Positions 58,001 through 64,000 of a DNA stretch of 64,000 nucleotides are shown here, in pieces (the first letter of the stretch is position 1; the number at the start of each line of letters is the position of its first letter). The notes beneath the pieces are model-generated. The model searched no databases. It had not been told where the DNA came from and saw nothing but the letters and a program-made list of their open reading frames with translations. Both the position numbers and the translations under genes were made by a program. The stretch is from Nocardioides sp. (GTDB lineage: Bacteria; Actinomycetota; Actinomycetes; Propionibacteriales; Nocardioidaceae): NCBI GenBank assembly GCA_020636915.1, contig JACJWV010000005.1, positions 180,718 through 244,717 on the forward strand. Direction: 5' to 3'.

Positions 58001-59091
58001 CGCAGCGCGGCCAGCGGGCCGTCCAGCCACGCCTTGCGGTCCGCGGCGAAGAGTCCGGCGAGGTCGTCGGCGTACCCGAAGCCGACGAGGACCAGACCGA
58101 CCAGGAGCCCCCAGGTCAGGAACCGCTGATGGGGGTTGGAGCGCAGCGCGATGCCGACCAGGCCGAAGCCTGCGACGACCGCCGCGTCGAGGAGCAGGAA
58201 CGGCGTCGTGACCAGCTGCTGCCCGGCGGGGTAGTCGATCCCGGCGAAGTAGGCGACCCAGTCGGACTGGCCGAGCAGCGAGCGGGCCAGGTCGGTCGGA
58301 ACCGTGGTGATCGTCGCGTTCTCGATGTAGTCGAGGAACGGCACGCTGTAGCGGCCGACGAAGAGCAGGGGCGCACTCCACCAGAGGGTCGCCATCACCG
58401 TGAAGAGGGTCCACCACCCCAGCAGCGGCCACTTCCGCCGACCGTGCGCCCGGGTGAGGATCCAGACCACGCCCAACGGCAGCACGGCGGCGACGGCGAC
58501 CGCGTTGACGCCCCCGCAGCACGCGACCACGAGGGCCGACCACGCTGCGGCCCGGCGGACCGACCCCTCCCGGCTTCCCCGCACCAACGGCAGCAGCACC
58601 CAGGGCGCCAGCGCCATCGGCCAGATCTCGATCGAGGTGCCGCCGAGCAGCGTCGTGATGCGGGGGGTGAGCACGAACGCGAAGCCCGCGACCACCTGGG
58701 TGAACGGGGTGCCGAGCCCGAGCCGCTGCGCGAGCCGGACGACGCCGAAGAAGGCCAGGCAGAGCAGCAACGCCCACCACGACCGCTGGATCGCCCACGG
58801 CGGCAGGTGCAGGACGTCACCGAGGAGGAAGAACGGCCCCATCGGCCACGCGTAGCCGTACGCCTGGTTCTGGATCTGGCCGAAGGCGGCGGTGGGGTCC
58901 CACAGGCGCAGCCCGGACGCCAGGAACTTGCCAGGGCCGGTCAGCAGGTCGAACTTGGTGTCGGCGACCATCTTCCCGGCGGACTGCGAGAAGGCCATCG
59001 CGGTGAGGATCGCCGCGTAACCGGCCATCCGCAGCCCGCTGGTGGCCACGCCGCGGCGCGCGGGCTCGCCAGCACTCGTCGGAGCGGTCAT
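54946..59091 (-). CDS. AftD-like alpha-(1->3)-arabinofuranosyltransferase family protein
   Basis: Very large membrane glycosyltransferase, 1381 residues. The N-terminal GT-C part has ADTKFDLLTGPGKFLASGLRLWDP and FGQIQNQAYGYAWPMGPFFLLGD, the signature I know for AftD (DUF3367). A long extracytoplasmic region follows with carbohydrate-binding-like modules (for example LDGDPATQWKSARHLDPTG), then C-terminal helices. In mycobacteria AftD adds arabinofuranose from decaprenylphosphoryl-arabinose to arabinan. ATG 59091 overlaps the methyltransferase stop by 4 bases. Substrate in this organism is unknown. Confidence 0.85.
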   Translation of the reverse strand: MTAPTSAGEPARRGVATSGLRMAGYAAILTAMAFSQSAGKMVADTKFDLLTGPGKFLASGLRLWDPTAAFGQIQNQAYGYAWPMGPFFLLGDVLHLPPWAIQRSWWALLLCLAFFGVVRLAQRLGLGTPFTQVVAGFAFVLTPRITTLLGGTSIEIWPMALAPWVLLPLVRGSREGSVRRAAAWSALVVACCGGVNAVAVAAVLPLGVVWILTRAHGRRKWPLLGWWTLFTVMATLWWSAPLLFVGRYSVPFLDYIENATITTVPTDLARSLLGQSDWVAYFAGIDYPAGQQLVTTPFLLLDAAVVAGFGLVGIALRSNPHQRFLTWGLLVGLVLVGFGYADDLAGLFAADRKAWLDGPLAALRNLHKFDVVLRVPLVLGLAHALAVLAASARDRASTWSARVLQVAAVLAVVALALPWAQDRLAPRAGPVTVPDYWYEVADYLHDTDDGTVALEVPAATFGVYTWGNVHDDVLQGLADSPWAVRNVIPLAQPGNVAFLDAVGQVIESGHPSETLAPFLAENGVGRLVVRNDLNRLQTGAPDPAYVRSVLIHSPGITLAESFGPTVGAPSYTYSPAGRVRVVEGTGISAETGSVDVYDVDGAAPGTLTPGPQVLLGDPGSGLDQGMARLGPGPRVLAEDAGGDEQGEVLTDGNKRREVNLSAVRNNLSSTMPASQPYRLPGPEHTHRFLEHPERWQTTESWARNVVAATSSTSQAFADAQPPLEVGTHPGAALDGDPATQWKSARHLDPTGQWWQETFAGPTFVDRVKVTMGRNSAPVPALEISTDDGSRTVPAPEPGDARTYAVSATGATFLRITAAGRDLRLPGTFALGEVEVPGVAAQRYLTLPLPDDRFPLNAVSTTRDPDRAACVMIGVTYACDESLVSPGEDGDTLARRFAPAYQSVYKLSATGSLRRTVDASLLLSSGISVTSDAAIWDVASSPVAMGDGDLATTWIADGPDDVVRLELPEAQKLTSLRMQINLGAAAALPSRLLVRAGDRHTIVQVSDDGFARLPGWRTDRLDFVVRDTKTAVRARGGNFVRLPAGISELELNGEPLNDDSVTPRLFPCGTGPQITVAGQLRDTSLKASTRELIRGENVPLRICGQPEVVLSQTATSLLGLPNPLFRFDSATLTHRGPPTGSTALDVRHDGSGAPRAADVPARARDAVLTLPQNINAGWRATLDGERLDPVRMDGWKQGWRVPQGEAGTVRMSYAPAVPFAVLLAVGLVLVLVVLAVAAWPRRRRAHATEAIQPPPLATGRPGIVDGVLVLAVGALLAGWWGVAGIAVAIVVGTVFRRFPGWAWLAGAALLAGSLALVADRLTQQSWAVTWSQAWLLAAVCLTVASLASTWVRRQRTVAWSGRASASMRTKNRTFLKRMIGRS

Positions 59092-59840
59092 CCCTTGCGC
59101 ACCACGATGACGAGGTTCCAGGTGACGAGCTCCCGCAGCAGGGGGACCCGGGTCATCCAGTAGCTCCACCGCGGGTTGTAGCGCGGGATCACCGCGAGCA
59201 CCTCGCCCGCGCGCTGCCGCCGCGCCCAGGCGACGCCGTCGCGCACGGTCACGGCGAACAGCGACTCGCCGAACTTGTTCTTGGGCTCGTGGCCGTGGGT
59301 GCGCCGGTAGCGGCGCCGGGCCAGCCGACCGCCGAGGTAGTGCCACGGGGAGGTCTCGTGACCGCCCCACGGACCCCACCACAGGGTGTAGGAGATGAAC
59401 GCGATCCCGCCCGCGCGCGTCACGCGGAGCATCTCGTCGGCCATGTCCCACGGACGCGGGACGTGCTCCAGCACGTTCGAGGAGTAGCAGAGGTCGACCG
59501 CACCGTCACGGAAGGGCAGGTTCATGCCGTCGCCGACGACCGTGCCGCGCGCGATGGCCCCCAGGCCGGCGAGCTCGCCCACGTCGGCGTCGAGCGCCCA
59601 GTACTCCGCGCCGGCCGCCCGGAAGGCGTCCCGGAAGTAGCCGGGGCCACCACCGACGTCCAGGACGGTCGCGCCGGCGAGGTCGAGGTAGCCCGACAGC
59701 TGCCCGACCGAGTCGGCCGCCAGCGCGGAGTAGAAGCGGCGGGGATCGGTCTGCTCCACCCGGAAGTCGCGGAACAGCTGCACCGATCGGCCAAGGCCCG
59801 GGGTCCACGACGACGTCGCCCCAGCGGCCCCTCCACGCAT
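59088..59840 (-). CDS. SAM-dependent methyltransferase of the glycan locus
   Basis: Methyltransferase of 250 residues. Motif I is VLDVGGGPGYFRDAF at about 65-79, and the signature CYSSNVLEHVPRPWDMADEMLRV is the class I motif seen in sugar or lipid methyltransferases. ATG 59840 is preferred to ATG 59852 because TATGGT (59848-59853) lies 7 bases upstream, matching the leaderless pattern. The stop overlaps the AftD-like start as ATGA. It is divergent from the GT4 gene. It may methylate the arabinan or its lipid carrier; this is inferred from context. Confidence 0.82.
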   Translation of the reverse strand: MRGGAAGATSSWTPGLGRSVQLFRDFRVEQTDPRRFYSALAADSVGQLSGYLDLAGATVLDVGGGPGYFRDAFRAAGAEYWALDADVGELAGLGAIARGTVVGDGMNLPFRDGAVDLCYSSNVLEHVPRPWDMADEMLRVTRAGGIAFISYTLWWGPWGGHETSPWHYLGGRLARRRYRRTHGHEPKNKFGESLFAVTVRDGVAWARRQRAGEVLAVIPRYNPRWSYWMTRVPLLRELVTWNLVIVVRKG

Positions 59841-59879
59841 GCGGCGAACCATATCCGAACCAACCGGTAACCTCGCGGC

Positions 59880-61052
59880 GTGCCGACGACCGACCCTGCC
59901 GACGCCGCCGAGCTGGCGGGGCGGCACGTCGCGTTCTTCAGCTGGCGCGACACCCGCAACCCCGAGGGCGGGGGCGCCGAGCGCTACCTGGAGAAGATGG
60001 CGGCCGGTTTGGTCGCGCGCGGCTGCCGGGTGACGATCTTCTGCGTCGCCTACGCCGGCGCTGCGCCGGACGAGGTCGTCGACGGCATCCGCTTCGTGCG
60101 GCGCGGCTCCAAGCTGTCGGTCTACCTGCTCGGCATGTGGGCCCTGCTGCGGCGCCAGCTCGGGCCCGTCGACGCGGTGGTCGACGTGCAGAACGGGCTG
60201 CCGTTCTTCACCCCGCTGGTCACCCGCCGGCCGATCGTCGTCCTGGTCCACCACGTGCACCGGGAGCAGTGGCCGGTCGTCTACCCCGGCCTCACCGGCC
60301 GGGTCGGCTGGTGGATCGAGAGCCGTCTGGCACCGCGCCTGTACCGCGACTGGCAGTACGTCGCGGTCTCCCGGGCCACCCGGGCCGAGCTGCGCGAGCT
60401 GGGCGTCACCGGGCCGCGGATCGCCGTCGTCCACAACGGGTCGGACCCCGTGGTGGAGGTCGCCGCCGCCAAGTCGCCCAACCCGTCGATCTGCGTGGTC
60501 GGGCGCCTGGTGCCCCACAAGCAGGTCGAGCACGCGATCGACGCGGTCGCCGCCCTGGTCGGCGAGTTCCCCGACCTGCGGCTGCGGGTGGTCGGCAGCG
60601 GCTGGTGGGAGGCCGAGCTGCGGCAGTACGCGGCCGAGCAGGTCGCCCGCGGTTCGGTGGTCTTCGAGGGACACGTGGCGGAGACGCGGAAGCAGGAGAT
60701 CTACGAGGAGTCGTGGGTGATGGCGCTGCCGTCGCTGAAGGAGGGCTGGGGCCTGGTCGTCGGCGAGGCAGCAGCACACGGCACCCCGACCGTCGCCTAC
60801 GCGAGCGCCGGCGGCACCCGCGAGTCGATCGAGGACGGCGTGTCGGGAGTCCTGGTCAACACCCCGGCCGAGCTGACCGCTGCCCTCGGCGCACTGCTGC
60901 GCGACGCCGACGGGCGCCGGGTGCTCGCCGAGGGGGCGCGCCGGCACAGCGCGGGCTACACCTGGGCGCACAGCCAGTCCGCCTTCGCACACGTGGTCGC
61001 GGCGGCACTGCGCGGTGAACTGGTCAGCGACCAGGACGCCGTGGAGAGCTGA
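59880..61052 (+). CDS. Glycosyltransferase family 4 (GT-B) enzyme
   Basis: Cytoplasmic GT-B-fold glycosyltransferase, 390 residues. The N-terminal domain has FSWRDTRNPEGGGAERYLEKMA, and the C-terminal domain has VVGRLVPHKQVEHAIDAV and the E-x7-E motif EGWGLVVGEAAAHGTPTVAY, all typical of GT4 retaining enzymes. TAACCT at 59868-59873 lies 6 bases before GTG 59880. It is likely to build an oligosaccharide on a lipid carrier. Sugar donor unknown. A run of ATCGAGCCCGG tandem copies follows the stop. Confidence 0.87.
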   Translation: MPTTDPADAAELAGRHVAFFSWRDTRNPEGGGAERYLEKMAAGLVARGCRVTIFCVAYAGAAPDEVVDGIRFVRRGSKLSVYLLGMWALLRRQLGPVDAVVDVQNGLPFFTPLVTRRPIVVLVHHVHREQWPVVYPGLTGRVGWWIESRLAPRLYRDWQYVAVSRATRAELRELGVTGPRIAVVHNGSDPVVEVAAAKSPNPSICVVGRLVPHKQVEHAIDAVAALVGEFPDLRLRVVGSGWWEAELRQYAAEQVARGSVVFEGHVAETRKQEIYEESWVMALPSLKEGWGLVVGEAAAHGTPTVAYASAGGTRESIEDGVSGVLVNTPAELTAALGALLRDADGRRVLAEGARRHSAGYTWAHSQSAFAHVVAAALRGELVSDQDAVES

Positions 61053-61096
61053 CCGGCGTCATCGAGCCCGGATCGAGCCCGGATCGAGGCTCGGCT

Positions 61097-61252
61097 CTAG
61101 TTCGTGGTGCCGTAGTCGAGGGTGGGGTCGCTCACGCTCGCCGGCGACTGGTCCGGCGGGGCGGTCTGCGAGTTCACCAGGCCGACCACGGTGAAGGTCG
61201 CGACGCTGCCGCCCACGAGCATGCTCGCCAGGATCAAGAAAAATGCCTGCAC
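61097..61252 (-). CDS. DUF2613-like small membrane protein
   Basis: A 51-residue protein with one N-terminal membrane helix (AFFLILASMLVGGSVATFTVVGL) and a short exported tail ending DYGTTN. The tail pattern resembles DUF2613, a small family that I recall encoded next to aftD in mycobacteria (Rv0236A), and here too an AftD-like gene is close by. GTG 61252 has GGGAGGA 7 bases upstream. It lies between the GT4 gene and the large membrane protein gene on the other side. Confidence 0.7.
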   Translation of the reverse strand: MQAFFLILASMLVGGSVATFTVVGLVNSQTAPPDQSPASVSDPTLDYGTTN

Positions 61253-61282
61253 GTGAGTTCCTCCCTCTCGCGGCAGAACGTA

Positions 61283-62968
61283 TCACCCGGACCCAACTGC
61301 GGTGGTCATTCTCGTCAACATGACGTGGATCACGTTCCAGCAGCCCAGGAGGACCAGACCTGCGAAGGCCGCCCAGGCCACGCCGAGCGCCCACCACCAG
61401 GCGCGGGGTACCTCCCGCTGGTCGAGCGGGGCGTCGATCTCGACCACCTCCAGGGCGGCGGAGGTGAACACCGGGGTGCCCGCGACCTCGGCGTCGTAGG
61501 TCGCGGTGGTCGGCACGGTGCGGTCCCGGGCGACCGCGCCGATCCCGAGGTCGGCCAGGGCGTGCGCCCGGGCGGTCGGGGTCGGCAGGGCGAGGGCCGC
61601 CAGCACGTCGGGAACGCGCGGGTCCTCTCCCGGCACCGCTCGGCCGTCCACGAAGAGCCGGTCGTCGACCACGTAGTTCGGGCGCAGGTAGCGCGGCAGC
61701 GGGTCGAGCACCTTGTGACCGTGGTTCCACTCCGGCGCGCGATAGCTGGTGAACGGCAGCACCAGCAGGTCACCGTGGCCGGCGCCCAGCGCCTGGCGGG
61801 CGTCGGCCCACTCCTGCGGGTAGTCGGCGGGCCGCAGGGCCCCGGAGATCCCCCAGGTGGCAGCGGGCATGAGCGCGAGCGGCACCAGCGCCCCGGCCAC
61901 CCCGACCACGACGCGCAGCTCACGATCGGTGCACCGGTCGGCACATCGCTCGACCCCGGCCGCGACCAGCGCCGCCAGCAGGGGCGCGCACAGCGCCAGC
62001 GACCGGCTCCCGTCCCGCAGCAGACCGCCGCCGGGCACCGTGCTCGCCAGCCATGCGACCGCGCCCGGCGCAGCCCAGGACAGCACCGCGACGGCGTACC
62101 CCACGACCCAGAGGGCGCAGAGCGCACCGGTCGTCCGCCGGCCGAGCCGGCGCAGCAGCGGCCGCGCGCCCAGGGCGGCCAGGGCGAGCAGGACGACCGT
62201 CAGGGCCAGGGGCAGGGCGAGGACCGTCCGGGAGGAGGGCACCACCTCGGCGTTCCAGATGCCGCCCAGGGTCAGCGCGGCCACCGGCCCCGGCAGTGAT
62301 CCCTCGCCGCCGAGACCGAAGACGCTCCCGGTGGTCGCGGACGTGGCCGTGCCGGCGTGCAGCAGGCCCGCGACGACCCACGGGGCGTTGGCCGCGGCGA
62401 CGAGGGCGACCAGGCGCGGCGCCGTACGACGGGTCGCGCCCACGGCCAGCAACGTGGCAGCGGACATCAGGCCGGCGTTCGCGCTCAGCGAGCCGAGCAC
62501 GAGGAGGAACGGCAGCGTGGCGCCGATCCGGGGGTCGGCGCGCAGCCGGACGCCCTCGCGGACGAGCCACGGGAGCACCGCCCAGCACAGCAGCAGCGGC
62601 CAGTGCCCGATCCAGAGCCGCTCGACGACGAACGGGCTCCACACGTAGACGCTGACCGCGACCAGCCGGGCGAGGGTGGACCGGCCCGCCAGCCAGGCGG
62701 CACCGAGCCCGCCGAGCACGAGGGTCCCGAGCAGCACCACCTTCTGCAGCAGCATCCCGGGGACGATCTCGTCGAGGACGGCGACGACCGCGTCGGAGGG
62801 GACCGCGCGCGGCAGCGCCGTGCCCGCGCCCAGGAAGTCCGACCGCAGCGCGAGGTCGGGCACCCACACCATGTCGTAGGTGAGCAGGTAGCCGGGGCCG
62901 AGCGCCGGCCCCAGCAGCAGCACGGCGAGGAGGACCGCCCACACCGGCACCACCCAGCGTCGGACCAC
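61283..62968 (-). CDS. Large polytopic membrane protein of the glycan locus
   Basis: Integral membrane protein of 561 residues with about twelve helices. A YLLTYDMVWVPDL segment follows the first helix, and there is a long exported loop near 380-480 with PRYLRPNYVVDDRLFVDG. GT-C-like architecture is possible, but I do not recognise a catalytic pair. The GTG overlaps the dprE2 stop by one base (TAGTG), so it belongs to the dprE1-dprE2 operon. In mycobacteria the gene in this position is the arabinofuranosyltransferase AftA; this protein does not look like AftA. Function unassigned. Confidence 0.65.
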   Translation of the reverse strand: MVRRWVVPVWAVLLAVLLLGPALGPGYLLTYDMVWVPDLALRSDFLGAGTALPRAVPSDAVVAVLDEIVPGMLLQKVVLLGTLVLGGLGAAWLAGRSTLARLVAVSVYVWSPFVVERLWIGHWPLLLCWAVLPWLVREGVRLRADPRIGATLPFLLVLGSLSANAGLMSAATLLAVGATRRTAPRLVALVAAANAPWVVAGLLHAGTATSATTGSVFGLGGEGSLPGPVAALTLGGIWNAEVVPSSRTVLALPLALTVVLLALAALGARPLLRRLGRRTTGALCALWVVGYAVAVLSWAAPGAVAWLASTVPGGGLLRDGSRSLALCAPLLAALVAAGVERCADRCTDRELRVVVGVAGALVPLALMPAATWGISGALRPADYPQEWADARQALGAGHGDLLVLPFTSYRAPEWNHGHKVLDPLPRYLRPNYVVDDRLFVDGRAVPGEDPRVPDVLAALALPTPTARAHALADLGIGAVARDRTVPTTATYDAEVAGTPVFTSAALEVVEIDAPLDQREVPRAWWWALGVAWAAFAGLVLLGCWNVIHVMLTRMTTAVGSG

Positions 62969-63717
62969 TACAGCGGCAGCTTCCGGAACAGCGCGCGGGG
63001 GACGTGCCGCAGTCCGGACATGACTCCCCGCAGCGCGGCCGGCACCCAGACCAGGTCGGACCCGTCGGCGACGCCCTTCACGATCGCCGCAGCGACGTCG
63101 TCGGCGTCGACCGAGAGCGGCGCGGGGTCGCGCCCCTCGGTCATCTTGGTCCGCACGAAGCCCGGTCGGACCACGAGCACCCGGGCCCCGGTGCCGCGCA
63201 GCGCCTCGCCGAGCCCGAGGTAGAAGCCGTCCATGCCGGCCTTGGAGGACCCGTAGACGAAGTTCGAACGTCGGACCCGCTCCCCCGCGACCGAGGAGAG
63301 CGCGACGACCACGCCGTGGCCCTGCCGCCGCAGGCGCTCCGCGAGGCAGACCCCGACGCTGACGGGCGCGGTGTAGTTGACGGTGGCGAGGTGGACCGCG
63401 GCCTCGTGGTCCTGCCAGGCCTCCTCCTCGTCACCGAGGACGCCGAACGCGACGAGCGCGACGTCGATGTCGCGCTCGACGCCGGCGACCAGGGCGGCGT
63501 GGCCGTCGAGGTCCTCGGCCTCGAAGTCGACCGCCTCGACGACCGCGCCCGCCGCCTCGAGGTCGGCGACCGCCGCGTCGCGACGCGGCCCGGGGCGGGC
63601 GGCGAGGACCACCTGCAGGTCGCCGGACCGGGCCCACCGCCGGGCGGTGGCGAGGGCGATGTCGCTGGTGCCGCCGAGCAGCAGGACCGTCTGCGGCTGG
63701 CCGAGGGCGTTGAGCAT
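62968..63717 (-). CDS. dprE2: Decaprenylphosphoryl-2-keto-ribose reductase
   Basis: Short-chain dehydrogenase of 249 residues, second step of decaprenylphosphoryl-D-arabinose synthesis. The opening ALGQPQTVLLLGGTSDIALA, the middle VNYTAPVSVGVCLAERL and SSVAGERVRRSNFVYGSSKAG (active-site Tyr/Lys), and the terminal RHVPRALFRKLPL are almost the same as mycobacterial DprE2, as I recall it. ATG 63717 is 10 bases from the dprE1 stop, so the two are an operon. Acts at the membrane face with DprE1. Confidence 0.92.
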   Translation of the reverse strand: MLNALGQPQTVLLLGGTSDIALATARRWARSGDLQVVLAARPGPRRDAAVADLEAAGAVVEAVDFEAEDLDGHAALVAGVERDIDVALVAFGVLGDEEEAWQDHEAAVHLATVNYTAPVSVGVCLAERLRRQGHGVVVALSSVAGERVRRSNFVYGSSKAGMDGFYLGLGEALRGTGARVLVVRPGFVRTKMTEGRDPAPLSVDADDVAAAIVKGVADGSDLVWVPAALRGVMSGLRHVPRALFRKLPL

Positions 63718-63727
63718 CAGGACTCCA

Positions 63728-64000
63728 TCAGATCTCGAGACGCCGGGCGAGGTCGGAGCAGAACACCCGGTCGGGGTCGACCCTCTCGCGCACGGCGCGG
63801 AACTCGTCGAGCCGGGGGTACATCGCGGGCAGCAGTCGCGGGTGCAGCCGGGAGTCCTTGGCGAGGTACACCCGCCCGCCGGCCGCGACGACCTGCTCGT
63901 CGAGGTGTTCGAGCAGTGGTGCCAGGTCCGGGTGGGCCGGCACGTCGTACGCGAGCGTCCAGCCGGCCATCGGGAACGACAGCGGCGCGTCGTTGCCGGG
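63728..64000 (-). CDS. dprE1: Decaprenylphosphoryl-beta-D-ribose 2'-oxidase, 3' end only
   Basis: C-terminal 90 residues of the FAD-dependent oxidase. The frame stays open to the window edge and reads DAPLSFPMAGWTLAYDVP, then RVYLAKDSRLHPRLLPAMYPRLDEF and RVDPDRVFCSDLARRLEI, matching the C-terminus of mycobacterial DprE1 as I recall it. The FAD domain and the Cys targeted by benzothiazinones lie beyond the window and cannot be assessed. It is followed 10 bases later by dprE2. Confidence 0.9.
   Translation of the reverse strand, partial: PGNDAPLSFPMAGWTLAYDVPAHPDLAPLLEHLDEQVVAAGGRVYLAKDSRLHPRLLPAMYPRLDEFRAVRERVDPDRVFCSDLARRLEI

Overview
The window is about 71% GC, rich in GTG starts, and gene dense. 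Its conserved blocks are a class II thymidine kinase near topoisomerase IV genes, an HrdB-type sigma factor, an LprG-type lipoprotein with its MFS partner, and a DprE1/DprE2 and AftD-like arabinan set. Together these point to the chromosome of a high-GC actinobacterium, most likely a Nocardioides or another member of the Nocardioidaceae. The genus is an inference from gene order and protein flavour. I see no rRNA, tRNA, CRISPR array, phage or complete insertion sequence.

Layout. 0-10 kb: thymidine kinase, a secreted SGNH hydrolase, a YciI-like protein, a phosphodiesterase/DUF5998/sulfotransferase/Pat-like acyltransferase run, then topoisomerase IV subunit A. 10-22 kb: LprG-like lipoprotein plus MFS transporter, beta-carbonic anhydrase, topoisomerase IV subunit B, a zinc-ribbon protein (DUF7455), DUF456 and EamA membrane proteins, a second sulfotransferase, a cytochrome P450 and the principal sigma factor. 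22-36 kb: an HhH protein, a universal stress protein, two glutamate-cysteine-ligase relatives, DUF4192, DNA polymerase IV, the three 5-oxoprolinase subunits, oligopeptidase B, a SigB-type sigma factor and CoaE. 36-46 kb: a TetR/oxidoreductase pair, a DHFR-like/SRPBCC/NUDIX run, an AMP-dependent ligase, two tandem SGNH paralogues, a GlxA-type regulator, a 58-residue membrane protein and a sulfatase. 46-50 kb: ribosomal protein S1, a decapeptide-repeat protein, a methyltransferase and DUF3068. 50-64 kb: a cell-envelope glycan locus with two paralogous GT-C-like proteins, an acyltransferase, an AftD-like arabinofuranosyltransferase, a methyltransferase, a GT4 glycosyltransferase, a DUF2613 small protein, a large membrane protein, DprE2 and the 3' end of dprE1.

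How the genes work together. DprE1/DprE2 make decaprenylphosphoryl-arabinose in mycobacteria, and AftD-type enzymes use it, so the right end probably builds an arabinose-containing surface polymer. Adjacent genes may assemble, methylate and acylate it. The two topoisomerase IV subunits and the principal sigma factor form a conserved chromosomal neighbourhood. PxpA/B/C together recycle 5-oxoproline.

Regulatory texture. About two dozen genes have a hexamer of the form NANNNT (often TANNNT or CAGGAT) ending 6-8 bases before the start codon, which suggests widespread leaderless transcription. Genes inside operons instead carry Shine-Dalgarno sequences or overlap by 1-4 bases. Two perfect GGAAT-N18-GTT motifs, the SigR/SigH-type promoter pattern, precede the DUF7455 gene and the SigB-type sigma gene. 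Long, nearly perfect palindromes sit between genes at 13.2, 23.5, 30.3, 34.7, 38.95 and 46.0 kb. The least explained items are the palindrome at 23.5 kb that contains both flanking stop codons, the decapeptide-repeat protein, and the pair of GT-C-like proteins.
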